IMG/VR virus record: IMGVR_UViG_3300047560_001306
Coordinates: 1-36,826 of that record
DNA from: a virus
Strand: one strand, 5' to 3'
DNA: 36,826 nt
Shown here: piece by piece, positions 22,504 to 30,651 of the stretch
Numbering within the stretch: position 1 is the first letter of the stretch
How the letters are laid out: each line of letters opens with the position of its first letter
The notes under the pieces: generated by a model
Databases searched by the model: none
Seen by the model: the letters and a program-made list of their open reading frames with translations, nothing else
What the model was told of the DNA's origin: nothing
Made by a program: the position numbers and the translations under genes

Positions 22504-23030
22504 TTATAAAAAATGTGTCGACCAACTTTAGCTACTCGTTCTCTCTTCCAACCTGGATTAATATAATCACCGTGGAAGTAAAGTGCTTCTTTAACTGAAG
22601 GCAAACGGAAACCTTCTAGTAATACTTTTTTGGCAACTTCCATACTTTCGGTATAGACTGGGCCATTCATTGGTTTCTTCAAACTAGCCTGTTCACAGTA
22701 CCAGCTAAACTGGCAAAGTACTTTTTCATAGACTACATTTTTTTGATGTACAACCTGACAGATGTCGCTAGGGAACTGTCCGCTTTCTGTCCTGTTAATT
22801 GTAACCTGAGCTACAGCAACCTTGCCTTCAAAAGGTTCATAGCCTGCTTCGTGGTAAATGTTACGAGCTAGACAGTCTAATTGTTTCTGTCTCATATCTG
22901 CTGTAACTGGGCTCACATTCATTCGAGCCTCTTTTAGGGTGTCAATCTTGTATGTGATTGCCTTATACCCTGCGAATGTCACTGCCGCTAATGCAAGCAT
23001 GAACATTACTAATTTTATGATGCGTATCAT
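22500..23030 (-). CDS. Cell-wall hydrolase, SleB/Hydrolase_2 type (endolysin)
   Basis: 176 residues. An N-terminal membrane or signal-anchor helix (about 5-22) precedes the SleB-like domain: LARNIYHEAGYEP (catalytic Glu61 candidate), GKVAVAQVTINR, FPSDICQVVHQ and CQFSWYC. This family includes lytic transglycosylase-like peptidoglycan hydrolases. The N-terminal helix suggests a signal-anchor-release endolysin that crosses the inner membrane by itself. An AAAGGAG ribosome site lies 8 nt before the start. The overlapping downstream gene may be its holin. Confidence 0.85.
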   Translation of the reverse strand: MIRIIKLVMFMLALAAVTFAGYKAITYKIDTLKEARMNVSPVTADMRQKQLDCLARNIYHEAGYEPFEGKVAVAQVTINRTESGQFPSDICQVVHQKNVVYEKVLCQFSWYCEQASLKKPMNGPVYTESMEVAKKVLLEGFRLPSVKEALYFHGDYINPGWKRERVAKVGRHIFYK

Positions 23031-23052
23031 CTTATTTCTCCTTTACGCTGGA

Positions 23053-23205
23053 TCAGGAATCGCTAGTTCCGTCATTGTTAATATGGCTCTGATACATCTC
23101 CTTGTGCGTTAAAAGCCTTACTGCTTGGTACACCAAACCTTTGGGGTACAATATATAGTTATCCTCATTTTTATGAGGAAAAGTACTATGTTTATAGTTA
23201 GTCAT
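23053..23205 (-). CDS. Small unknown protein (50 aa)
   Basis: ATG at 23203-23205 directly follows the upstream stop (TAAATG) and the frame runs to TGA at 23053-23055. The peptide (starting MTNYKHSTFPHKNEDNYILY) is hydrophilic, with KGLVYQAVRLLTHKEMY forming a likely helix. It fills the gap between the endolysin and the next upstream gene. The coupling and composition support a real gene; the function is unknown. A CCTCAT/ATGAGG stem lies within it. Confidence 0.5.
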   Translation of the reverse strand: MTNYKHSTFPHKNEDNYILYPKGLVYQAVRLLTHKEMYQSHINNDGTSDS

Positions 23206-23604
23206 TTAGCCTCGACGCATTTTGGAAATATCAATCGCTTCTTCGTCACTAAAAACAGGCACTGCATTACTCTTATGCATGGTTGCAATACCTTTTACTT
23301 TGGTACCAGTGTACACTTTTGGCGCTTTGAGTGTTGCATTGCCGCCGGTGTCTACACTTTTAATATGGGCTGTGGTATTTCGACCTTCTGGAATCTTCAA
23401 ACTATAGTGGCCACTCAAACTGGGCGCACTCATAGCTCTATTGCGTTTCTTGTCTTCAACTTCAACTGCCCATTTCTTTTGAAGCTCTTTCCATGACTCG
23501 TCCAATTCTCTAGCCTTTCTTGCATGTTCGGCAGAAGCAAACTTTTTCTTGCCTTTCTTTTTGCCAGTAGTGCTAAGCCAGGGTCCTTCTAAGTGCATAC
23601 TCAT
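23206..23604 (-). CDS. Basic phage protein of unknown function
   Basis: 132 residues from ATG 23604 (MSMHLEGPWLSTTGKKKGKK). An in-frame upstream start at 23646 would lie inside the promoter, so I prefer 23604. The N-terminus is very basic, with GKKKGKKKFASAEHARKARELD followed by a helix and a beta-rich C-terminal half. The HLEGPWLSTTGKKKGKKKF block is one I associate with aquatic phage proteins, but no function is known. A strong sigma70-type promoter with a flanking palindrome precedes it, suggesting early expression. Confidence 0.72.
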   Translation of the reverse strand: MSMHLEGPWLSTTGKKKGKKKFASAEHARKARELDESWKELQKKWAVEVEDKKRNRAMSAPSLSGHYSLKIPEGRNTTAHIKSVDTGGNATLKAPKVYTGTKVKGIATMHKSNAVPVFSDEEAIDISKMRRG

Positions 23605-23610
23605 AGAAAA

Positions 23611-23663
23611 TCCAAAATTGTTAACATAACATATATTATACAACAATTTTGGATCTAAGTCAA
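23611..23663 (-). promoter_or_regulatory. Sigma70-type promoter enclosed by a 12-bp palindrome
   Basis: TTGACT (23663-23658), a 17-nt spacer and TATAAT (23640-23635) on the minus strand. A perfect 12-bp inverted repeat, TCCAAAATTGTT (23611-23622) and AACAATTTTGGA (23642-23653), flanks the -10 box with arms in the spacer and around the start site. This is operator-like. Confidence 0.75.
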
Positions 23664-23673
23664 GTCTAACGAT

Positions 23674-23868
23674 TTACTTTGTTTCTTTTCGAGCGTTCTT
23701 AACTGTAGTAACATCAGTACGAACTTCTTTACACAATTTTGCCAATTCTTGCAAATGCTTACGAACACGGGTGCCAGCAGCGCCAACTTCCTTGTCATAA
23801 AACTTTTCAAAATCGCCTTCCATTGCCTCTACGATAGCTGTAAAATCTGAGTATCTATTTTGTGCCAT
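23674..23868 (-). CDS. Histone H1-like (Hc1-type) DNA-associated protein
   Basis: 64 residues. FEKFYDKEVGAAGTRVRKHLQELAKLCKEVR matches the helical N-terminal domain of Hc1/histone H1-like bacterial proteins (pattern FEKFY...KAAGTRxRK.LQE.K.L...R). The lysine/alanine-rich tail that condenses DNA in chlamydial Hc1 is absent, so it may be a regulator or minor nucleoid protein. AAGGAG precedes the start by 8 nt. An 8-bp inverted repeat lies in the upstream region. Confidence 0.78.
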   Translation of the reverse strand: MAQNRYSDFTAIVEAMEGDFEKFYDKEVGAAGTRVRKHLQELAKLCKEVRTDVTTVKNARKETK

Positions 23869-23903
23869 AATTAATCTCCTTGTCTAATAGTTATATAGAC
23901 TGA

Positions 23904-23935
23904 TGCATAGTAACAAATATTATGGCCACTATGCA
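23904..23935. promoter_or_regulatory. 8-bp inverted repeat upstream of the Hc1-like gene
   Basis: TGCATAGT (23904-23911) and ACTATGCA (23928-23935) are perfect arms around a 16-nt AT-rich centre. A weak promoter reading (TTGCAT, 18 nt, TACTAT) overlaps both arms on the minus strand, so it could be an operator. Confidence 0.4.
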
Positions 23936-23945
23936 AGTCTTTTGG

Positions 23946-24236
23946 TTAAGCTAGTTTAATCCCAGTTGTTGATTCAATAAATTGATCAGCAAATGTTTTA
24001 TCAGTAGCTTCGGCTACTGTAACAGTTGATTTGAGCAAACCAACTATCTTTTCTGGGTTTACTGTAAACAAGTAAGGCATCAAGCCTGGACCTTGTTGTC
24101 CCATTCCGATCACCATTGGGCGTGATAGCTTATAGTGTGTCGGTGTTTCTGAATCTAACTTGGCTACAATTTCTTCGCCACTTGTTAGCTTTAAGGTGAT
24201 TACTTCACCTGCTGTTACGCCTTTGTCGATTAGCAT
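23946..24236 (-). CDS. Small Sm-like beta-barrel phage protein
   Basis: 96 residues. GEVITLKLTSGEEIVAKLD followed by YKLSRPMVIG resembles the strand pattern of Sm/LSm-like barrels (G-x-x-h-x-V-x-L-x-x-G). The C-terminus is helical (FADQFIESTTGIKLA). Small proteins of this look occur in T4-like aquatic phages, but the function is unknown and the fold call is by pattern only. It is the last gene of the nrdA operon, 1 nt after glutaredoxin. Confidence 0.65.
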   Translation of the reverse strand: MLIDKGVTAGEVITLKLTSGEEIVAKLDSETPTHYKLSRPMVIGMGQQGPGLMPYLFTVNPEKIVGLLKSTVTVAEATDKTFADQFIESTTGIKLA

Positions 24237-24237
24237 A

Positions 24238-24471
24238 TTATACCTTTGTTAAAAATTCTTTTAGTTCTGTATACCCACCTATTAATTTATCATCAATAAA
24301 AATTTGTGGGACAGTTCTGGCATTAGGAACAGCTTCTAACAGTTGTTCTTTAGTCCAATTTCCAGAAGATACATTACGCTCTTCAAAGGCAATACCTTTT
24401 AATCTTAATAGTTGTTTTGCTTGATCACAAAATGGGCAAGGTGTTTTGCTCCATACGATTGCTGTTGTCAT
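24238..24471 (-). CDS. grx: Glutaredoxin
   Basis: 77 residues with the active site C12-P-F-C15, the cis-proline motif TVPQIF (53-58) and the glutathione-binding GGYTEL (65-70). It reduces disulfides, in particular the C-terminal Cys pair of ribonucleotide reductase, using glutathione. It lies in the same operon as nrdA and nrdB, as in other T4-like phages. It starts 11 nt after the isocitrate lyase stop. Confidence 0.93.
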   Translation of the reverse strand: MTTAIVWSKTPCPFCDQAKQLLRLKGIAFEERNVSSGNWTKEQLLEAVPNARTVPQIFIDDKLIGGYTELKEFLTKV

Positions 24472-24482
24472 TGTTGTGTCCT

Positions 24483-25688
24483 TTAAAATTGATCTGCTTC
24501 TGTTGAGTGTGCTAGTGCTGTTGTTGAAGTTGCTCCAACGGCAGTACTAATTGCATCAAAGTATGGTACTCCTGCTTCACGCTGATGTTTAACAGTTGTA
24601 AAGCCGCGGTCTTGAGCGGCAAATTCACGCTGTTGCATTTCTGAGTAACCAGCCATACCTCTTGCCTTATAAGCTTCGGCGATTTCAAATGTAGCAAGAT
24701 TAACTGAGTGGAAACCTGCCAGTGTAATGAATTGGAACTTATATCCTAGCTTGCCAAGTTCTTGTTGGAACACAGCACATTCTTCTTCGGATAAGAATTT
24801 ACGCCAGTTGAATGAAGGGGAGCAATTATATGCAAGCATCTGATCTGGGAACTGGGCGTGGATTGCGTCTGCAAACTTTTTGGCCTGATCCAAGTCTGGG
24901 GTTGAGGTTTCAAACCATAGTAGATCAGCGTAAGGGGCATAAGCCAAACCGCGAGCAATGCAGGCGCCAAGACCATTACGGAATTTGTAGAATCCTTCTT
25001 CAGTGCGTTCATTGATAATAAAATCCTTATCTAATGGATCGTGGTCGCTGGTAATTAGTGTCGCGGCTTCTGCGTCTGTGCGAGCCATAATAACAGTATC
25101 GACTCCTGCAACATCTGCTGCTAGTCTAGCGGCATTTAATGTGCGAATCATTTGACTTGTTGGAACAAGCACCTTACCGCCTAAGTGGCCGCATTTCTTT
25201 TCGCTTGCCAGTTGGTCTTCAAAGTGTACGCCAGCAGCGCCAGCTTCGATCATTGCTGACATAAGTTCGTATGCGTTCAACGCACCGCCAAAGCCTGCCT
25301 CAGCATCAGCAACAATTGGTAGGAAGTAATCTGTAGTTACATTACCTTCCAAATGTTCAATTTGATCAGCACGGCGAAATGCGTTGTTAATGCCCTTGAC
25401 AACCTTAGGCACTGAGTCAACTGGATATAGTGACTGGTCTGGGTATGTTGTGTTTGCTGTGTTGTTAGCAGCCGCTACTTGCCAACCTGACAAGTAAATG
25501 GCTTTCAATCCTGCTTTGGCATGCTGTACTGCCATCTGTCCGTTGTATGCACCTAATGTAGCAACATATGGTTCATTAGCTAACAGTTCACGCAACTTAT
25601 ATGCGCCACGCCTTGCTAGTGTGTGTTCTACTTGTACGCTACCTTGTAGCTTTTGTACATCTTCCTGTGTGTAATTTCTCTTTTTCAT
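24483..25688 (-). CDS. aceA: Isocitrate lyase
   Basis: 401 residues with the catalytic signature K164-K-C-G-H168 followed by LGGKVLVPT. Other conserved elements are [38 protein letters not shown] and the C-terminal STEADQF. It lacks about 28 N-terminal residues relative to E. coli AceA (434) but no active-site element. It cleaves isocitrate to glyoxylate and succinate, the first step of the glyoxylate shunt. No malate synthase is in the window. It lies between nrdB and grx with 9- and 11-nt gaps, so it is co-expressed with nucleotide metabolism. I know of no common phage example. Confidence 0.96.
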   Translation of the reverse strand: MKKRNYTQEDVQKLQGSVQVEHTLARRGAYKLRELLANEPYVATLGAYNGQMAVQHAKAGLKAIYLSGWQVAAANNTANTTYPDQSLYPVDSVPKVVKGINNAFRRADQIEHLEGNVTTDYFLPIVADAEAGFGGALNAYELMSAMIEAGAAGVHFEDQLASEKKCGHLGGKVLVPTSQMIRTLNAARLAADVAGVDTVIMARTDAEAATLITSDHDPLDKDFIINERTEEGFYKFRNGLGACIARGLAYAPYADLLWFETSTPDLDQAKKFADAIHAQFPDQMLAYNCSPSFNWRKFLSEEECAVFQQELGKLGYKFQFITLAGFHSVNLATFEIAEAYKARGMAGYSEMQQREFAAQDRGFTTVKHQREAGVPYFDAISTAVGATSTTALAHSTEADQF

Positions 25689-25697
25689 TTACTTTCC

Positions 25698-26798
25698 TTA
25701 TAATGATGGTAATTCGTCATAGTCAATTGCATCACTCATAACACCAATAACATAGTTAGTTGATTCGTTTTCTTGTAATGCAGTTTGTTTTTTACTTGTA
25801 TCGCTGTGCTTGTTAAACCAAGGAATTGGAGTGCTCTTAGGAGCAGGGTTATTATACTTAATACCAATTTCTTTTAATGCGCTTGCAGCTGTATAGTCTA
25901 CAAATTCTTTTAGGATGTTTGCATTAAGGCCAATCACTGGACCTAACTTAAACAAGTAGTCAGCCCACTCTTTTTCTTCACGAATAACATCCATATATAG
26001 TTGATATACTTCCTGCTCGCACTCTGCTTTGATTGCGGCAAAGCGTGGATCTTCTTTAACCACTTGATTGATCAAGAATGCTGTCCAGCCTTTATGTAGC
26101 AATTCGTCCTGTAGAATCAAACTGATAATGTTGCCATTGCCAATAAAGATTTTATTCTCAACCATTGCTAATGATGTAGCAAAGCTAACCATAAAGCGGA
26201 ATGCCTCTAAGGCATAACTTGCATGTAAGGCCATGTAGATTGCTTTGATGTGTGTTACTTCGTCAATCTTTTCGCCAGCTTCTACTAAGCAGTTGATCAT
26301 ATGTAACTTGTCATAGTATGTGCCAACACTAGAAGCCATGTCTACAATCTCTTTAGTGTCATGGATAGTGTTGAACACATCCTTTGGCACATTGTAAATG
26401 TTACGGATGATATGACTATAGCTACGGCTATGAATGTTAGTTTCAAAGAATGTCCAGTTGTAAACTAACGCTTCTAGTTCTGGAAGACTCACAACTGGAG
26501 TAAAGATTTGACTTGGGCCACGACCTTGCAAACTGTCCAATGCTGTTTGACGCAACAGGTTGCTAGTAAAGATGTGTTTGACTGCATCAGATGCATCCTT
26601 AAAGTCGTTAGCGTCCTTGGCTAGACTAATCTCTTCTGGTACCCAAAAGAATCCCCTTGCAGTTTTTTCAAAGTCTGCAATCTTGTTATATTTTACTTCT
26701 TCGAATCGTTGAATGGTAACTGGACCTGCTGGATCCAAAAACATTTTACGATGAAGATAGTCTGTCTTTGTGTTTAAATTATACTGTTGTCTACTCAT
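25698..26798 (-). CDS. nrdB: Ribonucleotide reductase class Ia, beta subunit (NrdB/R2)
   Basis: 366 residues. The di-iron ligands are D88, E119, H123, E198, E232 and H235, and the radical tyrosine is Y127 (IHSRSYSHIIRN). Relative to the E. coli sequence SETIHSRSY there is one extra residue (FETNIHSRSY), making the first ligand pair E-x3-H. The C-terminal tail (DAIDYDELPSL) is the expected docking peptide for NrdA. The gene follows iscA by 2 nt and precedes isocitrate lyase. It supplies the radical for dNTP synthesis. Confidence 0.96.
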   Translation of the reverse strand: MSRQQYNLNTKTDYLHRKMFLDPAGPVTIQRFEEVKYNKIADFEKTARGFFWVPEEISLAKDANDFKDASDAVKHIFTSNLLRQTALDSLQGRGPSQIFTPVVSLPELEALVYNWTFFETNIHSRSYSHIIRNIYNVPKDVFNTIHDTKEIVDMASSVGTYYDKLHMINCLVEAGEKIDEVTHIKAIYMALHASYALEAFRFMVSFATSLAMVENKIFIGNGNIISLILQDELLHKGWTAFLINQVVKEDPRFAAIKAECEQEVYQLYMDVIREEKEWADYLFKLGPVIGLNANILKEFVDYTAASALKEIGIKYNNPAPKSTPIPWFNKHSDTSKKQTALQENESTNYVIGVMSDAIDYDELPSL

Positions 26799-26800
26799 TA

Positions 26801-27127
26801 TTATACCCTAAAACTTTCTCCACATCCACAACGGTCTCGTTCATTTGGATTGACGAATTCAAATCCTTCATTCAGTCCGTTGCGTACCCAATCAATAGTT
26901 AATCCATCCATAAACACTAATGACTTTGCATCAACTAACACTACAAACTCATCAGTAGCAAAATTAGTAACTCCTACTTCTGCTTCATACTTATCTACAT
27001 ACTCTAAGGTATAAGCTAAACCACTGCATCCAGTGGTTCTAACGCCTACCCGAATACCAACACCGTTGCCCCGACTCTTGAGCAATCGTTTAATTTTCTC
27101 TTTGGCCTTGTTTGTTACGGTAATCAT
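26801..27127 (-). CDS. iscA: A-type iron-sulfur carrier (IscA/ErpA-like)
   Basis: 108 residues with the three conserved cysteines of A-type carriers: C34 in TTGCSGLAYTL, and C100 and C102 in RCGCGESF. It receives or delivers Fe-S clusters. It overlaps iscU by 38 nt in another frame and ends 2 nt before nrdB. IscA rather than ErpA or SufA cannot be decided by eye. No host-type iscS, hscA or fdx is nearby. Confidence 0.9.
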   Translation of the reverse strand: MITVTNKAKEKIKRLLKSRGNGVGIRVGVRTTGCSGLAYTLEYVDKYEAEVGVTNFATDEFVVLVDAKSLVFMDGLTIDWVRNGLNEGFEFVNPNERDRCGCGESFRV

Positions 27128-27482
27128 TTATAGCTGCTTTGATCGCGTCTTCAGCAAGTATTGAGCAATGTATTTTAACTGGGGGGAGTGCAAGATGTTC
27201 GGCGATCTCAGAATTCTTAATAGATCCTGCTTCGTCCAGCGTCTTACCTTTGACCCACTCAGTAATGAGTGATGAACTTGCGATCGCTGAGCCACACCCA
27301 TATGTTTTAAATTTTGCATCTTCGATAATGCCATTGCTGTTTACCTTTATTTGTAATTTCATTACATCACCGCAGGCAGGTGCACCAACCATTCCGGTGC
27401 CAACACCCTCGTCATCCTTAGCAAAGCTACCTACATTACGAGGATTCTCATAGTGGTCAATAACTTTATCTGAATAACTCAT
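27090..27482 (-). CDS. iscU: IscU iron-sulfur cluster scaffold
   Basis: 130 residues with the full ligand set at the E. coli numbering: C37, D39, C63, H105 and C106, plus LPPVK (99-103), the HscA recognition motif. It would assemble [2Fe-2S] clusters with sulfur from a host cysteine desulfurase. LPPVK suggests chaperone-assisted transfer; the phage encodes DnaK but not HscA. It overlaps the aldolase gene by 4 nt and iscA by 38 nt. Phage clients could include the Rieske oxygenase. Confidence 0.95.
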   Translation of the reverse strand: MSYSDKVIDHYENPRNVGSFAKDDEGVGTGMVGAPACGDVMKLQIKVNSNGIIEDAKFKTYGCGSAIASSSLITEWVKGKTLDEAGSIKNSEIAEHLALPPVKIHCSILAEDAIKAAINDYRNKQGQREN

Positions 27483-28135
27483 TTTTTGTATTCTCCTGAT
27501 GCAAGTACAATTTTACAAATATGTTCAAGTCGTTCAATGTGCTCATAGGCACGCCATGGGCTTGTATCAATAGCAACAACTCCGTGTCCTTTGATACCTA
27601 CAATGTCATACGCAATATTGCCGTGTTTATCTAATTGTAACATCTTATGGCACTGGTCTGCAAGCTCTTGACTAATTGGCGGAACATCGCCTACATTTGG
27701 TGCTACCTTTGTATATCGATTGAGTTCTGGGAACGACTCGCTAATAGTGCTAAGGTCAATACCGGCATGCATGGCCGCAATACAGTAAGTAGGATGTACA
27801 TGAACTACTACTCGAACATCATTGCTGTGTTGCCCTAATTCTTTTTGTAAGCCAAAGTGCAATGGAAGTTCTCCGCTAGGCTTTAGATTCTTACTGATGT
27901 CACTGTACTCTAACTCTTTACTAACATGATACAACCTCGGCGGCTGATCGTAGTAACCTTTTTCAATGCCAATCTTCTTAAACTGATCAGGTTGTAGCGT
28001 TTGCTTACGCACACCGCTTGGTGTAATATAAAAGTGGTCACGGTCGTGGTGACGAATGCTTACATTACCGTCACGGCTAGTAATCCAATTACGCTTATAA
28101 GCGTCTACCATTATGTCACAGATAGTTTCTAACAT
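27479..28135 (-). CDS. Class II aldolase/adducin-family enzyme
   Basis: 218 residues. Zinc ligands H112 and H114 (VVVHVHPTY) and H184 (IKGHGVVAI), with GN at 23-24 (SRDGNVSIR) for phosphate binding and a conserved glutamate in the SGELPLH segment (E89). The family includes L-fuculose-phosphate and ribulose-phosphate enzymes and methylthioribulose-phosphate dehydratase; which reaction applies cannot be told. It starts on the last base of nrdA (TAATG) and overlaps iscU, so it is part of the nucleotide operon. Confidence 0.87.
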   Translation of the reverse strand: MLETICDIMVDAYKRNWITSRDGNVSIRHHDRDHFYITPSGVRKQTLQPDQFKKIGIEKGYYDQPPRLYHVSKELEYSDISKNLKPSGELPLHFGLQKELGQHSNDVRVVVHVHPTYCIAAMHAGIDLSTISESFPELNRYTKVAPNVGDVPPISQELADQCHKMLQLDKHGNIAYDIVGIKGHGVVAIDTSPWRAYEHIERLEHICKIVLASGEYKK

Positions 28136-30480
28136 TATAACTTACATGCCTCGCAATCATCTTCTAATTCTTCTAGATGATACCCGTTAACTTGAACTCC
28201 GTTAACTTGTGTCATCTCTGGTGCTACATCAGCAATAGCCTTGCTACCTGCTTTGTTAATCAAACTGTAGTAGAATGTTTTCAATCCCCACAACTGTGCC
28301 TGCATCAGGTTCTTGGCAATCAATGTCGTTGGCACTTTACGATCTGGGAAGTGTGCTGGATTGTAGAATGTGTTAGTACTAATTGATTGATCAACATAGG
28401 CTGCAATAACAGCCGCTGTTTTAATGTAGCCATCACAGTCTTTCTGTTCCCACATTAGTTGATACTTGTTTTTCAACTTGTGGTACTCAGGTACAACTTG
28501 TGTAAATGATCCTGCCTTAGACTCTTTAGTACTAATCAAGCTCATTGGCATTTCAATACCATTAGTTGAATTAATAACAACTGAACTAGACTCAACTGGT
28601 GCAACTGCCATTAGTGTAGCATTACGAACACCGTACTGTTTCATATTAGTGCGGAGGCTTTCCCAGTCAAGTTCTGGAGTAAAGTCTGCTAGTTCGTTAG
28701 CACCCTTAGAGCGTAGTTCCCACGGAAATATACCCTTGCCGTAACGAGTCTTATCGCTGTGTAAGCACGGACCTCTTTCTTTAGCTAGTTCAACTGTAGC
28801 TTCAGTAAGGTAGAATGCTTGATGCTCCATCCAGCTCTTAACTTCTTGTAGCGCATCTTTCTCGCCATACTTCAAACTACGCTTGGCGTGCCAGTATGCT
28901 AGGTTAGTAATACCAATGCCTAGCGGTTGGATCTCATCGTTGCTTAGTTTACTTTGAATACTTAGGAAGTCTTGGTAGTCCAATATGTTGCATAGACTAC
29001 GCTGCAGGATGCGGCAAGCTCTACGCATATCCTCAGGATTTCTAAATGCTCCCCAGTTAATGGAGCCCAAAGTACAAAGAGCGATGCGGCCAGCATCGTC
29101 ATCAAGACGCTTAAATGGCTTAGTAGGTAATAGAATTTCACAGCAAAGGTTACTCTGATAAATTGTATGATACTCTGGATCAAATGGTCCTTGGTTCATT
29201 ACATTATCAATGAACACTAGATAGATTCGTCCGGTATCAGTTCTCTCTTTTAGAATGCCGCTTTTGAATACTTCCTCAGCTGACATTGTTTTCTTTCTCA
29301 AACCTTTTTGTTTTTCATACTTAACATACAGTTCTTCAAACAACTCAGTGTTTGAATAAAATGCTTGATACAAGTCAGGTACTTCGTTAGGATCAAAGAA
29401 AGTTATTTGTTCTTTGTTTTTAAATCTTCTCCAGAAGAGGGCGGAAAGCACAACACCGTAGTCCATGTGTCTTACTCGTGTTTCTTCAGTACCTTGATTA
29501 TTTTTAAGAACAATAAGATCATCAAACTGATGATGCCAGATAGGATAAAAAACTGTAGCACTAGCATTACGAATGCCTCCTTGTGAACAACTTCTTAAAT
29601 CACCAAACCACTTCTTCAAGAATGGTATCATACCAGTGTGCATGATCTCGCCGCCTCTGATGGGGCTACCTAGTGGGCGGAGACGACCGATTTCCAAACC
29701 AATGCCTGCTCGCTTGCTGGCATACTTGGCCATCATTTCTCCGCTAGCAAATATACTGTCAAGATCATCGTCGCTACGAATAAGGACACAGGATGAGAAT
29801 TGCTTTGTTGGAGTTCCAAGACCAGCAAGAACAGGAGTAGCAAGAGTAAATAGGCCATCGCTAGCCGCATTATAGTATTCTTTAATATAGCGCATACGGG
29901 CTGTGTTAGGTTCTTCTTTATGGAAGACTGTAGCCGCGGCAACCATGTAACGGATTTGAGGTGTTTCATAAATTTCTTTCGTAGCACGATTACGAACTAG
30001 GTACTTTTCAATCAACTGTTCGATAGCGGCATAAGAATATTGTTCGTCCTTCTCATGCTCAAGCATGTCATTCATCTTGTTCCAATCGTCTTCAGTGTAC
30101 CACTCTAGAAGCTCTGGTGTGTACAAGCCAGTAGCAACATTCTTCTGGATAATGCTGTATAGGTGCGGAACTTCGTACTGTCCGTAGACATCCTTGCGTA
30201 GCATACTTAGGCGTTGCTTGCCTGCAACATACTGATAGTTAGTATGTCCTACATCCGGATTGTGTTCAACATCAATAAGATCAACGATTGCACGAAGTGT
30301 AATCTCGTCAATCTCTTGAGTTGTAATGCCGTCATAAAAATGTGGTTGACTCTTGATTTCAATCATTGACTGACTAACATCAGCAATTCCACTACACACT
30401 TTCGCCACTTGTGCCTGCCATTTTTCAACGGCTAGCGGTTCTTTATTGCCGCTTCTTTTTATAACTGTTATTCTGTTCAT
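28135..30480 (-). CDS. nrdA: Ribonucleotide reductase class Ia, alpha subunit (NrdA/R1)
   Basis: 781 residues. An N-terminal ATP-cone-like region (about 1-95; TVIKRSGNKEPL, FYDGITTQEIDEIT) precedes the catalytic barrel. Active-site elements are SSCVLIRSDD (first redox Cys), SNLCCEILLPTKP (Asn, thiyl-radical Cys, Glu) and LCTLGSINWG (second redox Cys). The C-terminal shuttle pair is C776-E-A-C779. The enzyme reduces ribonucleoside diphosphates with NrdB and glutaredoxin, both encoded downstream in the same operon. A TATAAATA late-type element lies 44 nt upstream. Confidence 0.97.
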   Translation of the reverse strand: MNRITVIKRSGNKEPLAVEKWQAQVAKVCSGIADVSQSMIEIKSQPHFYDGITTQEIDEITLRAIVDLIDVEHNPDVGHTNYQYVAGKQRLSMLRKDVYGQYEVPHLYSIIQKNVATGLYTPELLEWYTEDDWNKMNDMLEHEKDEQYSYAAIEQLIEKYLVRNRATKEIYETPQIRYMVAAATVFHKEEPNTARMRYIKEYYNAASDGLFTLATPVLAGLGTPTKQFSSCVLIRSDDDLDSIFASGEMMAKYASKRAGIGLEIGRLRPLGSPIRGGEIMHTGMIPFLKKWFGDLRSCSQGGIRNASATVFYPIWHHQFDDLIVLKNNQGTEETRVRHMDYGVVLSALFWRRFKNKEQITFFDPNEVPDLYQAFYSNTELFEELYVKYEKQKGLRKKTMSAEEVFKSGILKERTDTGRIYLVFIDNVMNQGPFDPEYHTIYQSNLCCEILLPTKPFKRLDDDAGRIALCTLGSINWGAFRNPEDMRRACRILQRSLCNILDYQDFLSIQSKLSNDEIQPLGIGITNLAYWHAKRSLKYGEKDALQEVKSWMEHQAFYLTEATVELAKERGPCLHSDKTRYGKGIFPWELRSKGANELADFTPELDWESLRTNMKQYGVRNATLMAVAPVESSSVVINSTNGIEMPMSLISTKESKAGSFTQVVPEYHKLKNKYQLMWEQKDCDGYIKTAAVIAAYVDQSISTNTFYNPAHFPDRKVPTTLIAKNLMQAQLWGLKTFYYSLINKAGSKAIADVAPEMTQVNGVQVNGYHLEELEDDCEACKL

Positions 30481-30523
30481 TTTACTCTTCTGTTTATAAT
30501 TCTGGGGGATTCGCTTAGGTTTT

Positions 30524-30531
30524 TATTTATA
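30524..30531 (-). promoter_or_regulatory. Perfect TATAAATA element upstream of nrdA
   Basis: TATAAATA on the minus strand, 43 nt before the nrdA ATG. Nucleotide genes are usually early or middle in T4-like phages, so a late-type promoter here is slightly unexpected. Confidence 0.5.
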
Positions 30532-30651
30532 GTTCAGTAATCTGAGACGCAGGTATCCTGGTACCGGCGATTTTGCCTGTATTAATGCGGGATTTACGGG
30601 GGATGAAAATAGCATAAAATCTTAGCTCGGGTAAGTAAGAAATTATACACG

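Noticed and set aside
23041-23075. A short stretch (GGATCAGGAATCGCTAGT) reminiscent of 16S rRNA.
   Set aside because: Only a few bases agree with the rRNA sequence, flanking sequence does not, and a coupled small gene ends here.
29733-29987. Minus-strand open frame inside nrdA.
   Set aside because: It is an out-of-frame shadow of a complete, well-conserved gene.
28135-30480. An intein or homing endonuclease in nrdA, common in phages.
   Set aside because: The frame is continuous at normal length (781 residues) with all active-site motifs in order and no inserted domain.
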